A stretch of DNA of 29,142 nucleotides, from contig NZ_CAKRAH010000032.1 in NCBI RefSeq assembly GCF_934294775.1, positions 1 through 29,142 of the forward strand. The letters run 5' to 3'. Every line of letters starts with the position of its first letter. Positions within the stretch are counted from its first letter, which is position 1. Shown one piece after another: positions 21,941 through 29,142 of the stretch. A program made the position numbers and the translations under genes. Source of the DNA: an uncultured Dorea sp. GTDB taxonomy: Bacteria; Bacillota; Clostridia; Lachnospirales; Lachnospiraceae. The notes beneath the pieces were generated by a model, which did not search any database, was not told the origin of the DNA, and saw only the letters and a program-made list of their open reading frames with translations.

Positions 21941-23764
21941 TTATCGGCTGACACGTTTTCTCATCTTCGGATCCAGGATCTTCTTACGGATACGTAAGGA
22001 TTCCGGAGTTACTTCCAGAAGCTCATCTGTATCGATGAAGTCGATGGCCTGTTCCAGACTGAGTACAGTCGGAGGAGTAAGACGGAGTGCTTCATCTGCA
22101 CTGGAAGAACGGGTGTTTGTAAGATGTTTTGTCTTACATACGTTCACTTCGATATCATCTGTCTTGGCATTTTCTCCGATGACCATACCAGAGTAAACCT
22201 TCTCGCCAGGTCCGATGAAGAGAGTACCACGTTCCTGGGCACTGTACAGACCGTAAGTTACGGATTCACCAGTCTCGAATGCAATCAGGGATCCCTGTTT
22301 ACGGTACTGGATGTCACCCTTATATGGAGCGTATCCGTCGAATGCAGTGTTCATGATACCGTTACCCTTTGTATCTGTCAGGAAATCCCCACGATAACCA
22401 ATGAGTCCACGTGACGGGATTTTGAATTCCAGACGTGTGTAACCGCCGTTGGCAGCACCCATTGTCTGAAGCTCACCCTTTCTCTGGCTCAGCTTGTCGA
22501 TGACAACACCTGTATATTCATCTGGTACATCGATATAAGCAATTTCCATTGGCTCGAGAAGTTTACCATTCTCATCCTTGTGATACAGAACCTCGGCTTT
22601 ACTTACTGCGAATTCATAGCCTTCACGTCTCATGTTCTCGATCAGAACAGACAGGTGAAGTTCTCCGCGTCCGGATACCTTGAATGCATCCATGTTTTCT
22701 GTATCTTCTACACGGAGGCTGACGTCTGTGTTAAGCTCGCGCATCAGACGGTCACGTAAGTGGCGGGAAGTTACGTATTTTCCCTCCTGTCCGGCAAATG
22801 GGCTGTCATTTACAACGAAGTCCATAGAAATCGTTGGCTCAGAGATCTTCTGGAACGGGATCGGAACCGGATTCTCAGGAGAGCAGAGTGTATCACCGAT
22901 GGAAATATCTGAAATACCGGAGATCGCTACGATCGCACCGATAGTTGCTTCTTTTACTTCTACTTTCTGCAGACCGTCAAATTCATATAACTTACTGATC
23001 TTAACTTTCTTCTGTTTGTCAGGATCATGGTGGTTCACTACAACCATTTCCTGATTTACTGCGATGGTACCGTTATCTACTTTACCAACACCGATACGTC
23101 CGACATATTCATTGTAATCGATCGTGCTGATCAGAACCTGTGTCGGAGCTTCCGGATCTCCTTCTGGAGCAGGGATATAGTCAAGAATTGTCTCGAACAG
23201 AGGTTTCATGTCTTTCATATCATCTGTGATCTCAAGTGCAGCTACACCGTTCTTTGCAGAAGCGTATACGAATGGGCAGTCTAACTGCTCATCAGAAGCA
23301 CCAAGGTCGATGAGAAGCTCAAGCACTTCATCAATAACTTCGTCAGCTCTTGCCTCCGGACGGTCAATTTTATTAATACAAACGATAACCGGAAGCTTTA
23401 ATTCCATTGCTTTACGGAGTACGAATTTTGTCTGAGGCATAGCACCCTCGAAAGCGTCAACGACGAGGATAACACCATTTACCATCTTAAGGACACGTTC
23501 TACCTCTCCACCGAAGTCGGCATGTCCCGGAGTATCTATAATATTGATTTTTACACCGTTATAGGTGACGGCAGTATTTTTGGAGAGGATAGTAATTCCA
23601 CGTTCTCTTTCGATATCGTTAGAGTCCATGACACGTTCTGCTACTTCCTGATTCTCACGGAATACACCGCTTTGCTTTAATAATTCATCTACTAATGTTG
23701 TCTTACCATGGTCAACATGGGCAATAATCGCGATATTACGTACATCTTCACGTTTTGTCTTCAT
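21941..23764 (-). CDS. typA: Translational GTPase TypA/BipA
   Basis: BipA is a ribosome-binding GTPase, related to EF-G, that helps 50S assembly and stress or low-temperature growth. The 607-residue protein shows G1 AHVDHGKT (15-22), switch residues RERGITIL (53-60), G3 DTPGHADF (77-84) and G4 NKID (about 134-137). EF-G-like domains II, III and V and the BipA-specific C-terminal domain (KTKHLTNTRSSSADEALRLT) follow. AAAGGAAG precedes the ATG. It is monocistronic, with a terminator downstream and a probable promoter at 23810-23837. Confidence 0.97.
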   Translation of the reverse strand: MKTKREDVRNIAIIAHVDHGKTTLVDELLKQSGVFRENQEVAERVMDSNDIERERGITILSKNTAVTYNGVKINIIDTPGHADFGGEVERVLKMVNGVILVVDAFEGAMPQTKFVLRKAMELKLPVIVCINKIDRPEARADEVIDEVLELLIDLGASDEQLDCPFVYASAKNGVAALEITDDMKDMKPLFETILDYIPAPEGDPEAPTQVLISTIDYNEYVGRIGVGKVDNGTIAVNQEMVVVNHHDPDKQKKVKISKLYEFDGLQKVEVKEATIGAIVAISGISDISIGDTLCSPENPVPIPFQKISEPTISMDFVVNDSPFAGQEGKYVTSRHLRDRLMRELNTDVSLRVEDTENMDAFKVSGRGELHLSVLIENMRREGYEFAVSKAEVLYHKDENGKLLEPMEIAYIDVPDEYTGVVIDKLSQRKGELQTMGAANGGYTRLEFKIPSRGLIGYRGDFLTDTKGNGIMNTAFDGYAPYKGDIQYRKQGSLIAFETGESVTYGLYSAQERGTLFIGPGEKVYSGMVIGENAKTDDIEVNVCKTKHLTNTRSSSADEALRLTPPTVLSLEQAIDFIDTDELLEVTPESLRIRKKILDPKMRKRVSR

Positions 23765-23809
23765 TACGAATCTTCCTTTTCTCTACCTATTATCATATGC
23801 AACCACATT

Positions 23810-23837
23810 AGTTTATCACATTTTTTGAAATTTACAA
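23810..23837 (-). promoter_or_regulatory. Possible promoter of typA
   Basis: On the minus strand, TTGTAA (23832-23837), a 16-bp spacer and TAAACT (23810-23815) lie about 45 bp upstream of the typA start. The spacing is slightly short and the match moderate. Confidence 0.35.
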
Positions 23838-23922
23838 GTATTTTAGTTCTAAAATGCTGTTTTGATTCATAGACTTTGTAATGACTCAAAATACGATTCA
23901 GAGGAAGGGAGATTACAAAATT

Positions 23923-24552
23923 ATGTCAGATAAGATGATTGAGAACAACCAGGTAACCGTTATGGGAGAGATCGTATCCCCGTTTTCATTCAGCCATGAA
24001 GTGTTCGGTGAGGGCTTTTATATGGTGGAAGTAGATGTAAAACGTCTTAGCAATTCAAGGGACAGGATCCCTCTTATGATCTCGGAGAGACTGATCGATG
24101 TATCCAAAGATTATACCGGAGAATTCATTATGGTAAATGGACAGTTCCGGTCCTATAACAGACACGAAGAGACAAAGAACAGACTGATCCTGTCTGTGTT
24201 TGTCCGTGAAATTTCATTTGTAGAAGAGGAGCTGGACGGAGCCAAGACGAATCAGATCCTTCTGGATGGCTATATCTGCAAACAGCCGGTATACCGAAAG
24301 ACACCGCTTGGAAGAGAAATTGCAGATCTGCTTCTTGCAGTGAACCGGCCGTATGGAAAGTCGGATTACATCCCATGTATCTGCTGGGGGCGCAATGCAA
24401 GATTTGCTTCTGCATTCGAAGTCGGAGAGCATGTACAAGTGATCGGAAGGATCCAGAGCCGTGAATATATGAAAAAGATCACGGAAAATGAGACACAGAA
24501 AAGGGTTGCCTATGAAGTGTCAGTCAGCAAACTGGAATGTATGGATGTGTAA
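23923..24552 (+). CDS. OB-fold single-stranded DNA-binding-like protein
   Basis: From ATG 23923 the protein is 209 residues; AGGGAGA lies about ten bases upstream, while an in-frame ATG at 23881 has no ribosome site. The sequence appears to hold two OB-type halves. The first is about 8-100 (NQVTVMGEIVSPFSFSHEVF; GEFIMVNGQFRSYNR). The second is about 108-205 (NQILLDGYICKQPVYRKTPL; ADLLLAVNRPYGKSDYIPCI; CWGRNARFASAFEVGEHVQV) and carries the SSB/PriB-like pattern. Such double-OB proteins are annotated as SSB-like in Lachnospiraceae. It lacks the acidic C-terminal tip (DDDIPF) of canonical SSB, so it is probably a paralogue rather than the replicative SSB. Confidence 0.75.
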   Translation: MSDKMIENNQVTVMGEIVSPFSFSHEVFGEGFYMVEVDVKRLSNSRDRIPLMISERLIDVSKDYTGEFIMVNGQFRSYNRHEETKNRLILSVFVREISFVEEELDGAKTNQILLDGYICKQPVYRKTPLGREIADLLLAVNRPYGKSDYIPCICWGRNARFASAFEVGEHVQVIGRIQSREYMKKITENETQKRVAYEVSVSKLECMDV

Positions 24553-24570
24553 AATTAGCAGATGGTTTGA

Positions 24571-24599
24571 TTGACATCATATTTAATTGATGATAGAAT
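24571..24599 (+). promoter_or_regulatory. Promoter of dapA with dyad in the spacer
   Basis: Consensus TTGACA (24571-24576), a 17-bp spacer and TAGAAT (24594-24599) form a strong promoter 35 bp before dapA. The spacer holds CATCA-N8-TGATG (24575-24592), which recurs in the same position in the element promoter at 6031-6059. No lysine riboswitch is visible between promoter and gene. Confidence 0.75.
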
Positions 24600-24633
24600 T
24601 TCATTAGATTATATGAAAGTCAGGAGGATCACT

Positions 24634-25524
24634 ATGGCTATTTTTACAGGAGCCGGCGTGGCAATTGTCACACCATTTAATGAAGATGGAAGTATTAATT
24701 ATGATAAACTGGATGAATTGATCGAATTTCATTGTGCACATAAAACAGACAGCATTGTAATCTGCGGTACGACAGGAGAATCTGCTACTATGACAGAGGA
24801 AGAACATATGCAGTGTGTAAAATTCACAATCGACCGTGTAAAACACAGAATCCCGGTTATCGCAGGAACAGGTTCTAATTGCACACGTACTGCAATTGAG
24901 ATGTCAAAAGAAGCTTCCGAATACGGAGCAGACGGACTGCTTCTGGTTACACCTTATTACAATAAGGCAACTCAGGCAGGTCTTGTTGCACATTTCAGCG
25001 CAGTAGCGAAAGAAGTAACAGCACCGATCATTATGTACAGTGTTGCAAGCAGAACAGGATGTAACATCGAACCGGCAACAGTAGCAAAACTGGTAAAAGA
25101 AGTAGATAATATCGTAGGTATCAAAGAAGCATCAGGAAATATCTCACAGGTTGCAAAGATCATGAACCTGACAGATGGTAATATTGATATGTATTCTGGT
25201 AATGATGATCAGATCGTGCCGCTGTTATCCCTGGGTGGAAAAGGTGTGATCTCAGTATTGTCAAATGTAGCACCGGATGAAGCACATGATATTTGTGAGA
25301 AATTCTTTAACGGAGATGTGAAGGGAAGTGCAGCACTTCAGCTGAAAGCGCTTCCACTGATCGAGCAGTTATTCTGCGAAGTGAACCCGATCCCGGTTAA
25401 AAAGGCAATGCAGCTCATGGGAGTTGACTGCGGACCGCTTCGTATGCCGCTTACAGAGATATCCCCTGAACATGAGAAGAATCTTGCAAAAGCAATGAAA
25501 GACTTCGGTATTCAGTTAGCATAA
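24634..25524 (+). CDS. dapA: 4-hydroxy-tetrahydrodipicolinate synthase
   Basis: This enzyme condenses pyruvate with aspartate semialdehyde, the first committed step to diaminopimelate and lysine. From ATG 24634, preceded by GGAGG, it has 296 residues, the normal length; the frame extends upstream through the promoter, which rules out the longer start. Visible sites: GTTGES (45-50), PYYNKATQ (107-114) with catalytic Tyr, Y135 and R140 in YSVASRTG, and the Schiff-base lysine K164 in GIKEASGN. The usual YNVPSRTG appears here as YSVASRTG, a mild variation. dapB follows after a terminator. Confidence 0.97.
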   Translation: MAIFTGAGVAIVTPFNEDGSINYDKLDELIEFHCAHKTDSIVICGTTGESATMTEEEHMQCVKFTIDRVKHRIPVIAGTGSNCTRTAIEMSKEASEYGADGLLLVTPYYNKATQAGLVAHFSAVAKEVTAPIIMYSVASRTGCNIEPATVAKLVKEVDNIVGIKEASGNISQVAKIMNLTDGNIDMYSGNDDQIVPLLSLGGKGVISVLSNVAPDEAHDICEKFFNGDVKGSAALQLKALPLIEQLFCEVNPIPVKKAMQLMGVDCGPLRMPLTEISPEHEKNLAKAMKDFGIQLA

Positions 25525-25534
25525 TAATAAAAAT

Positions 25535-25577
25535 AAAGGATATCATACATGATCTACATATATGATATCCTTTTGTT
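25535..25577 (+). terminator. Terminator between dapA and dapB
   Basis: AAAGGATATCATA (25535-25547) pairs perfectly with TATGATATCCTTT (25561-25573) across a 13-nt loop, followed by TGTTTT. The imperfect T run may allow partial read-through into dapB, which has no obvious promoter of its own. Confidence 0.8.
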
Positions 25578-25618
25578 TTAAGGGTATAGAGAGATAAATT
25601 ACAAGGAGGATAAATAGC

Positions 25619-26377
25619 ATGGTAAAAGCAATTATGCATGGATGTAATGGACACATGGGACGTGTGATTACGGATATTATTAAGAACACAGAAGGAATTG
25701 AACTGGTAGCAGGAATTGACAAATATACAAAAGTACCGAATGATTATCCGGTATTTGAAAGCATCAGCGCATGCGATGTAGATGCAGATGTTATCATTGA
25801 TTTTTCAAATGCAGCGGCAGCAGATGAATTACTGGATTACTGCGTGGAAAAACAGGTACCGGTAGTACTTTGTACAACAGGACTGTCAGAAGAGCAGCTT
25901 GCGAAGGTAGAAGAATCAGCCAAAAAAGTAGCCGTATTAAAGTCTGCGAACATGTCACTTGGAATCAATCTTCTGATGAAGATCCTGAAAGATGCAACAA
26001 AGGTACTTTCACCGGCAGGATATGATATTGAACTGGTGGAAAAACATCATAATCAGAAACTGGATGCACCAAGCGGTACAGCACTGGCACTTGCTGATTC
26101 GATCAACGAAGCAGCGGATAACCAGTATCATTATGTATATGACAGAAGCCAGGTGCGTCAGAAACGTGACCAGAAAGAGATCGGAATTTCAGCAGTACGT
26201 GGAGGAACGATCGTTGGTGATCATGAAGTAATCTTTGCGGGACAGGATGAAGTGATCGAATTCAAACATACTGCATATTCCAAAGCTGTATTTGGAAAAG
26301 GTGCGGTAGAAGCTGCAAAATTCCTGGCTGGAAAACCGGCAGGAAGATACGATATGTCAGATGTCATTCAGTTCTAG
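25619..26377 (+). CDS. dapB: 4-hydroxy-tetrahydrodipicolinate reductase
   Basis: DapB reduces the dapA product with NAD(P)H to tetrahydrodipicolinate. The 252-residue protein has the Rossmann loop GCNGHMGR (8-15), the catalytic block VEKHHNQKLDAPSGTALA (H143, H144 and K148), and RGGTIVGDHEVIFAG for tetramerisation and substrate binding. AAGGAGG precedes the ATG. It is 94 bp after dapA, with a hairpin terminator between, and 63 bp before fbp. The three genes share a strand, but only dapA and dapB share a pathway. Confidence 0.97.
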   Translation: MVKAIMHGCNGHMGRVITDIIKNTEGIELVAGIDKYTKVPNDYPVFESISACDVDADVIIDFSNAAAADELLDYCVEKQVPVVLCTTGLSEEQLAKVEESAKKVAVLKSANMSLGINLLMKILKDATKVLSPAGYDIELVEKHHNQKLDAPSGTALALADSINEAADNQYHYVYDRSQVRQKRDQKEIGISAVRGGTIVGDHEVIFAGQDEVIEFKHTAYSKAVFGKGAVEAAKFLAGKPAGRYDMSDVIQF

Positions 26378-26440
26378 TGGGGAACCGGATCTGATTGATA
26401 GATAGAAAAAATAATACCGCAGGAAGAACAGGAGGTAGCA

Positions 26441-28396
26441 ATGAGACAATTGGAGGAACGTTATCTGGAGAGACTTTCTCAACTGTATCCAACCATCGCC
26501 AAAGCTTCCACAGAAATCATCAATTTGCAGGCAATCTTGAACCTGCCTAAGGGAACAGAACATTTTTTAACAGACATTCATGGGGAATATGAGGCATTTG
26601 CACATGTACTCAAGAATGGCTCTGGTTCCGTGCGCCGTAAAATTGATGATGTGTTCGGTAATACTCTGAGTAGCAAGGACAAACAGGCCCTTGCTACTCT
26701 TATTTATTATCCGAAAGAGAAGATGGACAGGATCAAAAAGACAGAGAAAAATATGGAGGACTGGTATAAGATCACACTTTACAGGCTGATAGAGGTCTGC
26801 AAAAGAACAGCGAGCAAATATACCAGATCTAAGGTAAGAAAGGCACTGCCGCCGGATTTTGCATATGTGATTGAAGAGCTGATCACGGAAAAAAGTGGTA
26901 TGACGACGGATAAGAAATCTTACTATAATGCGATCGTCAGTACGATCATCAGGATCGGACGTGCCGAGAAATTCATTATTGCAATGAGTGAGCTGATCCA
27001 GCGTCTGACGGTGGACCATCTGCATATTGTTGGGGATATATATGACAGAGGACCGGGACCGCATATTATTATGGATAAACTGATGGCGTACCATTCCGTG
27101 GATATCCAGTGGGGAAACCATGATGTATTGTGGATGGGAGCGGCAGCCGGACAAAGAGGCTGTATTGCAAATGTGATCCGTATCTGTGCAAGATATGGCA
27201 ATCTTGATATTCTGGAGGAAGGATACGGAATCAATCTGCTTCCGCTTGCGACATTTGCCATGAATACATATAAGGATGATCCGTGTGAATGCTTCAAATT
27301 AAAAGGCAATCCAAATTACAGTGCGACAGAGATGCTGATGGATGTGAAGATGCATAAGGCAATTTCTGTCATCCAGTTCAAAGTGGAAGGCCAGATCATT
27401 AAGAAGAATCCGGGATTTAAGCTGGATAAGCGTAATCTCTTGCATCATATTGATTATGAAAAGGGAACAATTGAGCTGGATGGAAAAGAATATAAGCTTC
27501 TGGATACGAACTTCCCGACGATCGATCCGAAAAAGCCGTATGCCCTGACAAGAGAAGAAGAGGATATTATGGAGCGTCTGGAACGAGCTTTTGAAAACTG
27601 TGAAAAACTGCAGAGTCATATGCATTTTCTTTTGAACCGCGGTGGATTATATAAAGTATATAATGGAAATCTGCTGTATCATGGCTGCGTTCCGCTAAAA
27701 GAAGATGGAACCTTAAAAAGTGTGCGTATATTCGGACGGACTTACAAGGGCAAGAGTCTGTACGAAGTATTGGAAAGCTATGTAAGAAAAGGATTTTATG
27801 CGGTAGATCCAAAGGAAAAAGAACGTGGCAGGGATATCATGTGGTATATCTGGCTGAGTGAGAATTCACCGTTGTTTGGAAAAGACAAGATGGCGACGTT
27901 CGAACGGTATTTTCTGGCTGAAAAAGAGACGCATAAGGAAAAGAAGAATCCATATTACCTGCTGTTAGAAGATGAAAAAGTGGTGGAGCGGATCCTGAAA
28001 GAATTCGGCCTGGAAAATGAAGATGCCCACATTATCAACGGTCATGTTCCGGTGAAGTGCAAAGACGGGGAAAATCCAATCAAGTGTGGTGGAAAAGTAC
28101 TGGTCATTGATGGAGGATTTTCAAGAGCGTACCAGAAAGAGACAGGAATTGCCGGATATACATTGATCTATAATTCGTATGGATTGATACTTGCGGCTCA
28201 TGAGCCATTTGAATCAACAGAGGCTGCGATCGAAAAAGAAAGCGACATTCATTCCGACAGCACGGTTGTAAAGCGTACGCTGGAACGCAAAAAAGTAGAA
28301 GATACAGACGTTGGAAAAGAATTAAAAGAGCAGATTTCAGATCTGGAAGTATTGCTCGCAGCATATAGAAGCGGTGTGATCGCAGAAAGATTATAA
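26441..28396 (+). CDS. fbp: Fructose-1,6-bisphosphatase, class III
   Basis: The class III enzyme, found mainly in Firmicutes, hydrolyses fructose-1,6-bisphosphate in gluconeogenesis and is unrelated to class I FBPases. The 651-residue protein fits the family length. Metallophosphatase motifs are TDIHGEYEAF (44-53), the GDIYDRGPG block with its Asp/Arg pair (about 198-206), WGNHDVLWMG (about 227-236) and INGHVPVK near the C-terminal third. AGGAGG precedes the ATG. No clear terminator was seen in the 143 bp that follow. Confidence 0.95.
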   Translation: MRQLEERYLERLSQLYPTIAKASTEIINLQAILNLPKGTEHFLTDIHGEYEAFAHVLKNGSGSVRRKIDDVFGNTLSSKDKQALATLIYYPKEKMDRIKKTEKNMEDWYKITLYRLIEVCKRTASKYTRSKVRKALPPDFAYVIEELITEKSGMTTDKKSYYNAIVSTIIRIGRAEKFIIAMSELIQRLTVDHLHIVGDIYDRGPGPHIIMDKLMAYHSVDIQWGNHDVLWMGAAAGQRGCIANVIRICARYGNLDILEEGYGINLLPLATFAMNTYKDDPCECFKLKGNPNYSATEMLMDVKMHKAISVIQFKVEGQIIKKNPGFKLDKRNLLHHIDYEKGTIELDGKEYKLLDTNFPTIDPKKPYALTREEEDIMERLERAFENCEKLQSHMHFLLNRGGLYKVYNGNLLYHGCVPLKEDGTLKSVRIFGRTYKGKSLYEVLESYVRKGFYAVDPKEKERGRDIMWYIWLSENSPLFGKDKMATFERYFLAEKETHKEKKNPYYLLLEDEKVVERILKEFGLENEDAHIINGHVPVKCKDGENPIKCGGKVLVIDGGFSRAYQKETGIAGYTLIYNSYGLILAAHEPFESTEAAIEKESDIHSDSTVVKRTLERKKVEDTDVGKELKEQISDLEVLLAAYRSGVIAERL

Positions 28397-28539
28397 TGTA
28401 TGTAAATGCATAACAATGTAAAAAAATACCAGTCTTCCGATTGAGAGTTTACCGTATAAATTCAGAAAAAATGCAGATATTACAGGTAACAAGTATTACT
28501 TGAGCATAGATGAATTATACGGAAAGGAAGATTGGAAAA

Positions 28540-28899
28540 ATGAGACAATGGAAAAAGTTCATGCTGGTACTGATGTGTACAGGAGTGATGGCAGGAGTAA
28601 CTGCCTGTGGAAATAATGCCGACGATAACGCAGCCAATGACAATGCGGCAACAGAAGGGACAACCGGTGATCAGACAGATGGTATTATGAATGATAATAC
28701 AGAGGATGATGCTCTGGATAATGGCAATACAACAGATAGAAATAACACAACAGGAAAAGATGATGTCACAGATAGAAATAATACAAATGGCGGTGTAATG
28801 GATGAAATCGGTGATGATGTCCGTGATGGAGTAGATGACATTGGGGACACATTAGATCCGGATGACAATGTGAACAACGGTACACAGAATACGAGATAG
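28540..28899 (+). CDS. Small Asn/Asp/Thr-rich lipoprotein
   Basis: From ATG 28540 (AAGGAAG upstream) the protein is 119 residues. The N terminus MRQWKKFMLVLMCTGVMAGV followed by TACGNN is a lipoprotein signal peptide with the lipobox ending at C22. The mature part is low-complexity, rich in Asn, Asp, Thr and Gly, and carries an imperfect repeat (VTDRNNTNGG versus TTDRNNTTGK). It has no folded domain that I recognise. It is probably anchored outside the membrane as a flexible acidic polymer; its role is unknown. An in-frame ATG at 28510 would spoil the signal peptide. Confidence 0.75.
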   Translation: MRQWKKFMLVLMCTGVMAGVTACGNNADDNAANDNAATEGTTGDQTDGIMNDNTEDDALDNGNTTDRNNTTGKDDVTDRNNTNGGVMDEIGDDVRDGVDDIGDTLDPDDNVNNGTQNTR

Positions 28900-28943
28900 C
28901 AAAAAATTGTAGAGATATGAATATATAAGGATGTGGGGAATGT

Positions 28944-29126
28944 ATGGAAATGATACAGAAGACCACGTCCTTATTTTATGTAGCGAAGTATGGAAGAGAA
29001 GCGTGCCAGAGGCAGGCCTTGGAGATAGAAAAGCATTTTGAAAAAGTTACAGGTGAAAAGTTTGTTGCACAGGAGAGTGCCGGCAGGCTGGCTGGACGGC
29101 GGTACTTTAGTATGATAAAATACTAA
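28944..29126 (+). CDS. Short ORF, uncertain
   Basis: This 60-residue ORF starts 44 bp after the lipoprotein gene. GGGGA precedes the ATG, with a second in-frame ATG two codons later. The sequence (ATSLFYVAKYGREACQ-like helix, then ALEIEKHFEKVTGEKFVAQE) has normal protein composition with a helical, charged middle, and it ends completely before the window edge. I do not recognise a family. It could be a real small protein or chance. Confidence 0.4.
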   Translation: MEMIQKTTSLFYVAKYGREACQRQALEIEKHFEKVTGEKFVAQESAGRLAGRRYFSMIKY

Positions 29127-29142
29127 AAATAAATAGAAATAT

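Noticed and set aside
25535..25618. A lysine riboswitch upstream of dapA or dapB
   Set aside because: The leader of dapA is only about 30 nt and the dapA-dapB gap holds just a terminator hairpin; neither has room for or the conserved parts of an L box.

Overview
The window looks like chromosome from a Gram-positive gut anaerobe of the Lachnospiraceae type (Dorea/Blautia/Mediterraneibacter-like; inferred). The basis is moderate-to-low GC, strong AGGAGG ribosome sites, a class III fructose-1,6-bisphosphatase, HPr kinase, long-form HPF, UPF0371 and BipA, all resembling clostridial versions.

Region 1 (about 110-7971) is a 7.8-kb integrated element. It is bounded by a perfect 18-bp direct repeat (110-127 and 7954-7971). 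The right copy lies inside the last codons of the UPF0371 gene, so the element sits in the 3' end of a protein-coding gene, between UPF0371 and what looks like the first codons of pyrG (1-23, minus strand). The element carries an AT-rich divergent gene of unknown role (DUF6076-like), an excisionase-like HTH protein, a phage replisome organizer with internal iteron-like repeats, and an HNH nuclease. Next comes a 590-bp non-coding stretch with many perfect hairpins (candidate large structured RNA) ending in a GC-rich cos-like motif. After that are an unknown gene, a sigma-70-like factor, another unknown gene, a 58-residue Cys-rich protein, a ribbon-helix-helix regulator with a clear operator/promoter region, three tiny ORFs (two apparently frameshifted) and a tyrosine integrase. 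There are no terminase, capsid, portal, tail or lysis genes, so it resembles a phage satellite or a strongly reduced prophage.

Region 2 (7948-16577) holds the interrupted UPF0371 gene (minus), then ftsH alone with its own promoter and terminator, then a plus-strand cluster: an orphan cobalamin methyltransferase (cbiL/cobI type), uvrC, hprK and a ROK glucokinase. hprK and glk together suggest carbon-catabolite control and glucose entry.

Region 3 (16546-23837) is mostly minus strand: a class A penicillin-binding protein with a Ser/Gly/Asp-rich tail, a long-form ribosome hibernation factor, a PsiE-like membrane protein and the ribosomal GTPase typA/bipA. One plus-strand yigZ/IMPACT-family gene lies among them, and strong hairpins separate the convergent pairs.

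Region 4 (23923-29142) is plus strand: an OB-fold single-strand-binding-like protein, dapA and dapB (lysine/diaminopimelate synthesis, separated by a terminator), fbp, a small Asn/Asp/Thr-rich lipoprotein and a short ORF of uncertain status.

The most unusual content is inside the element: the candidate structured RNA, the cos-like site, the origin-like iterons, the RHH operator array, and an integration site that rewrites the C terminus of a host protein. No tRNA, rRNA, insertion sequence or CRISPR array was seen.
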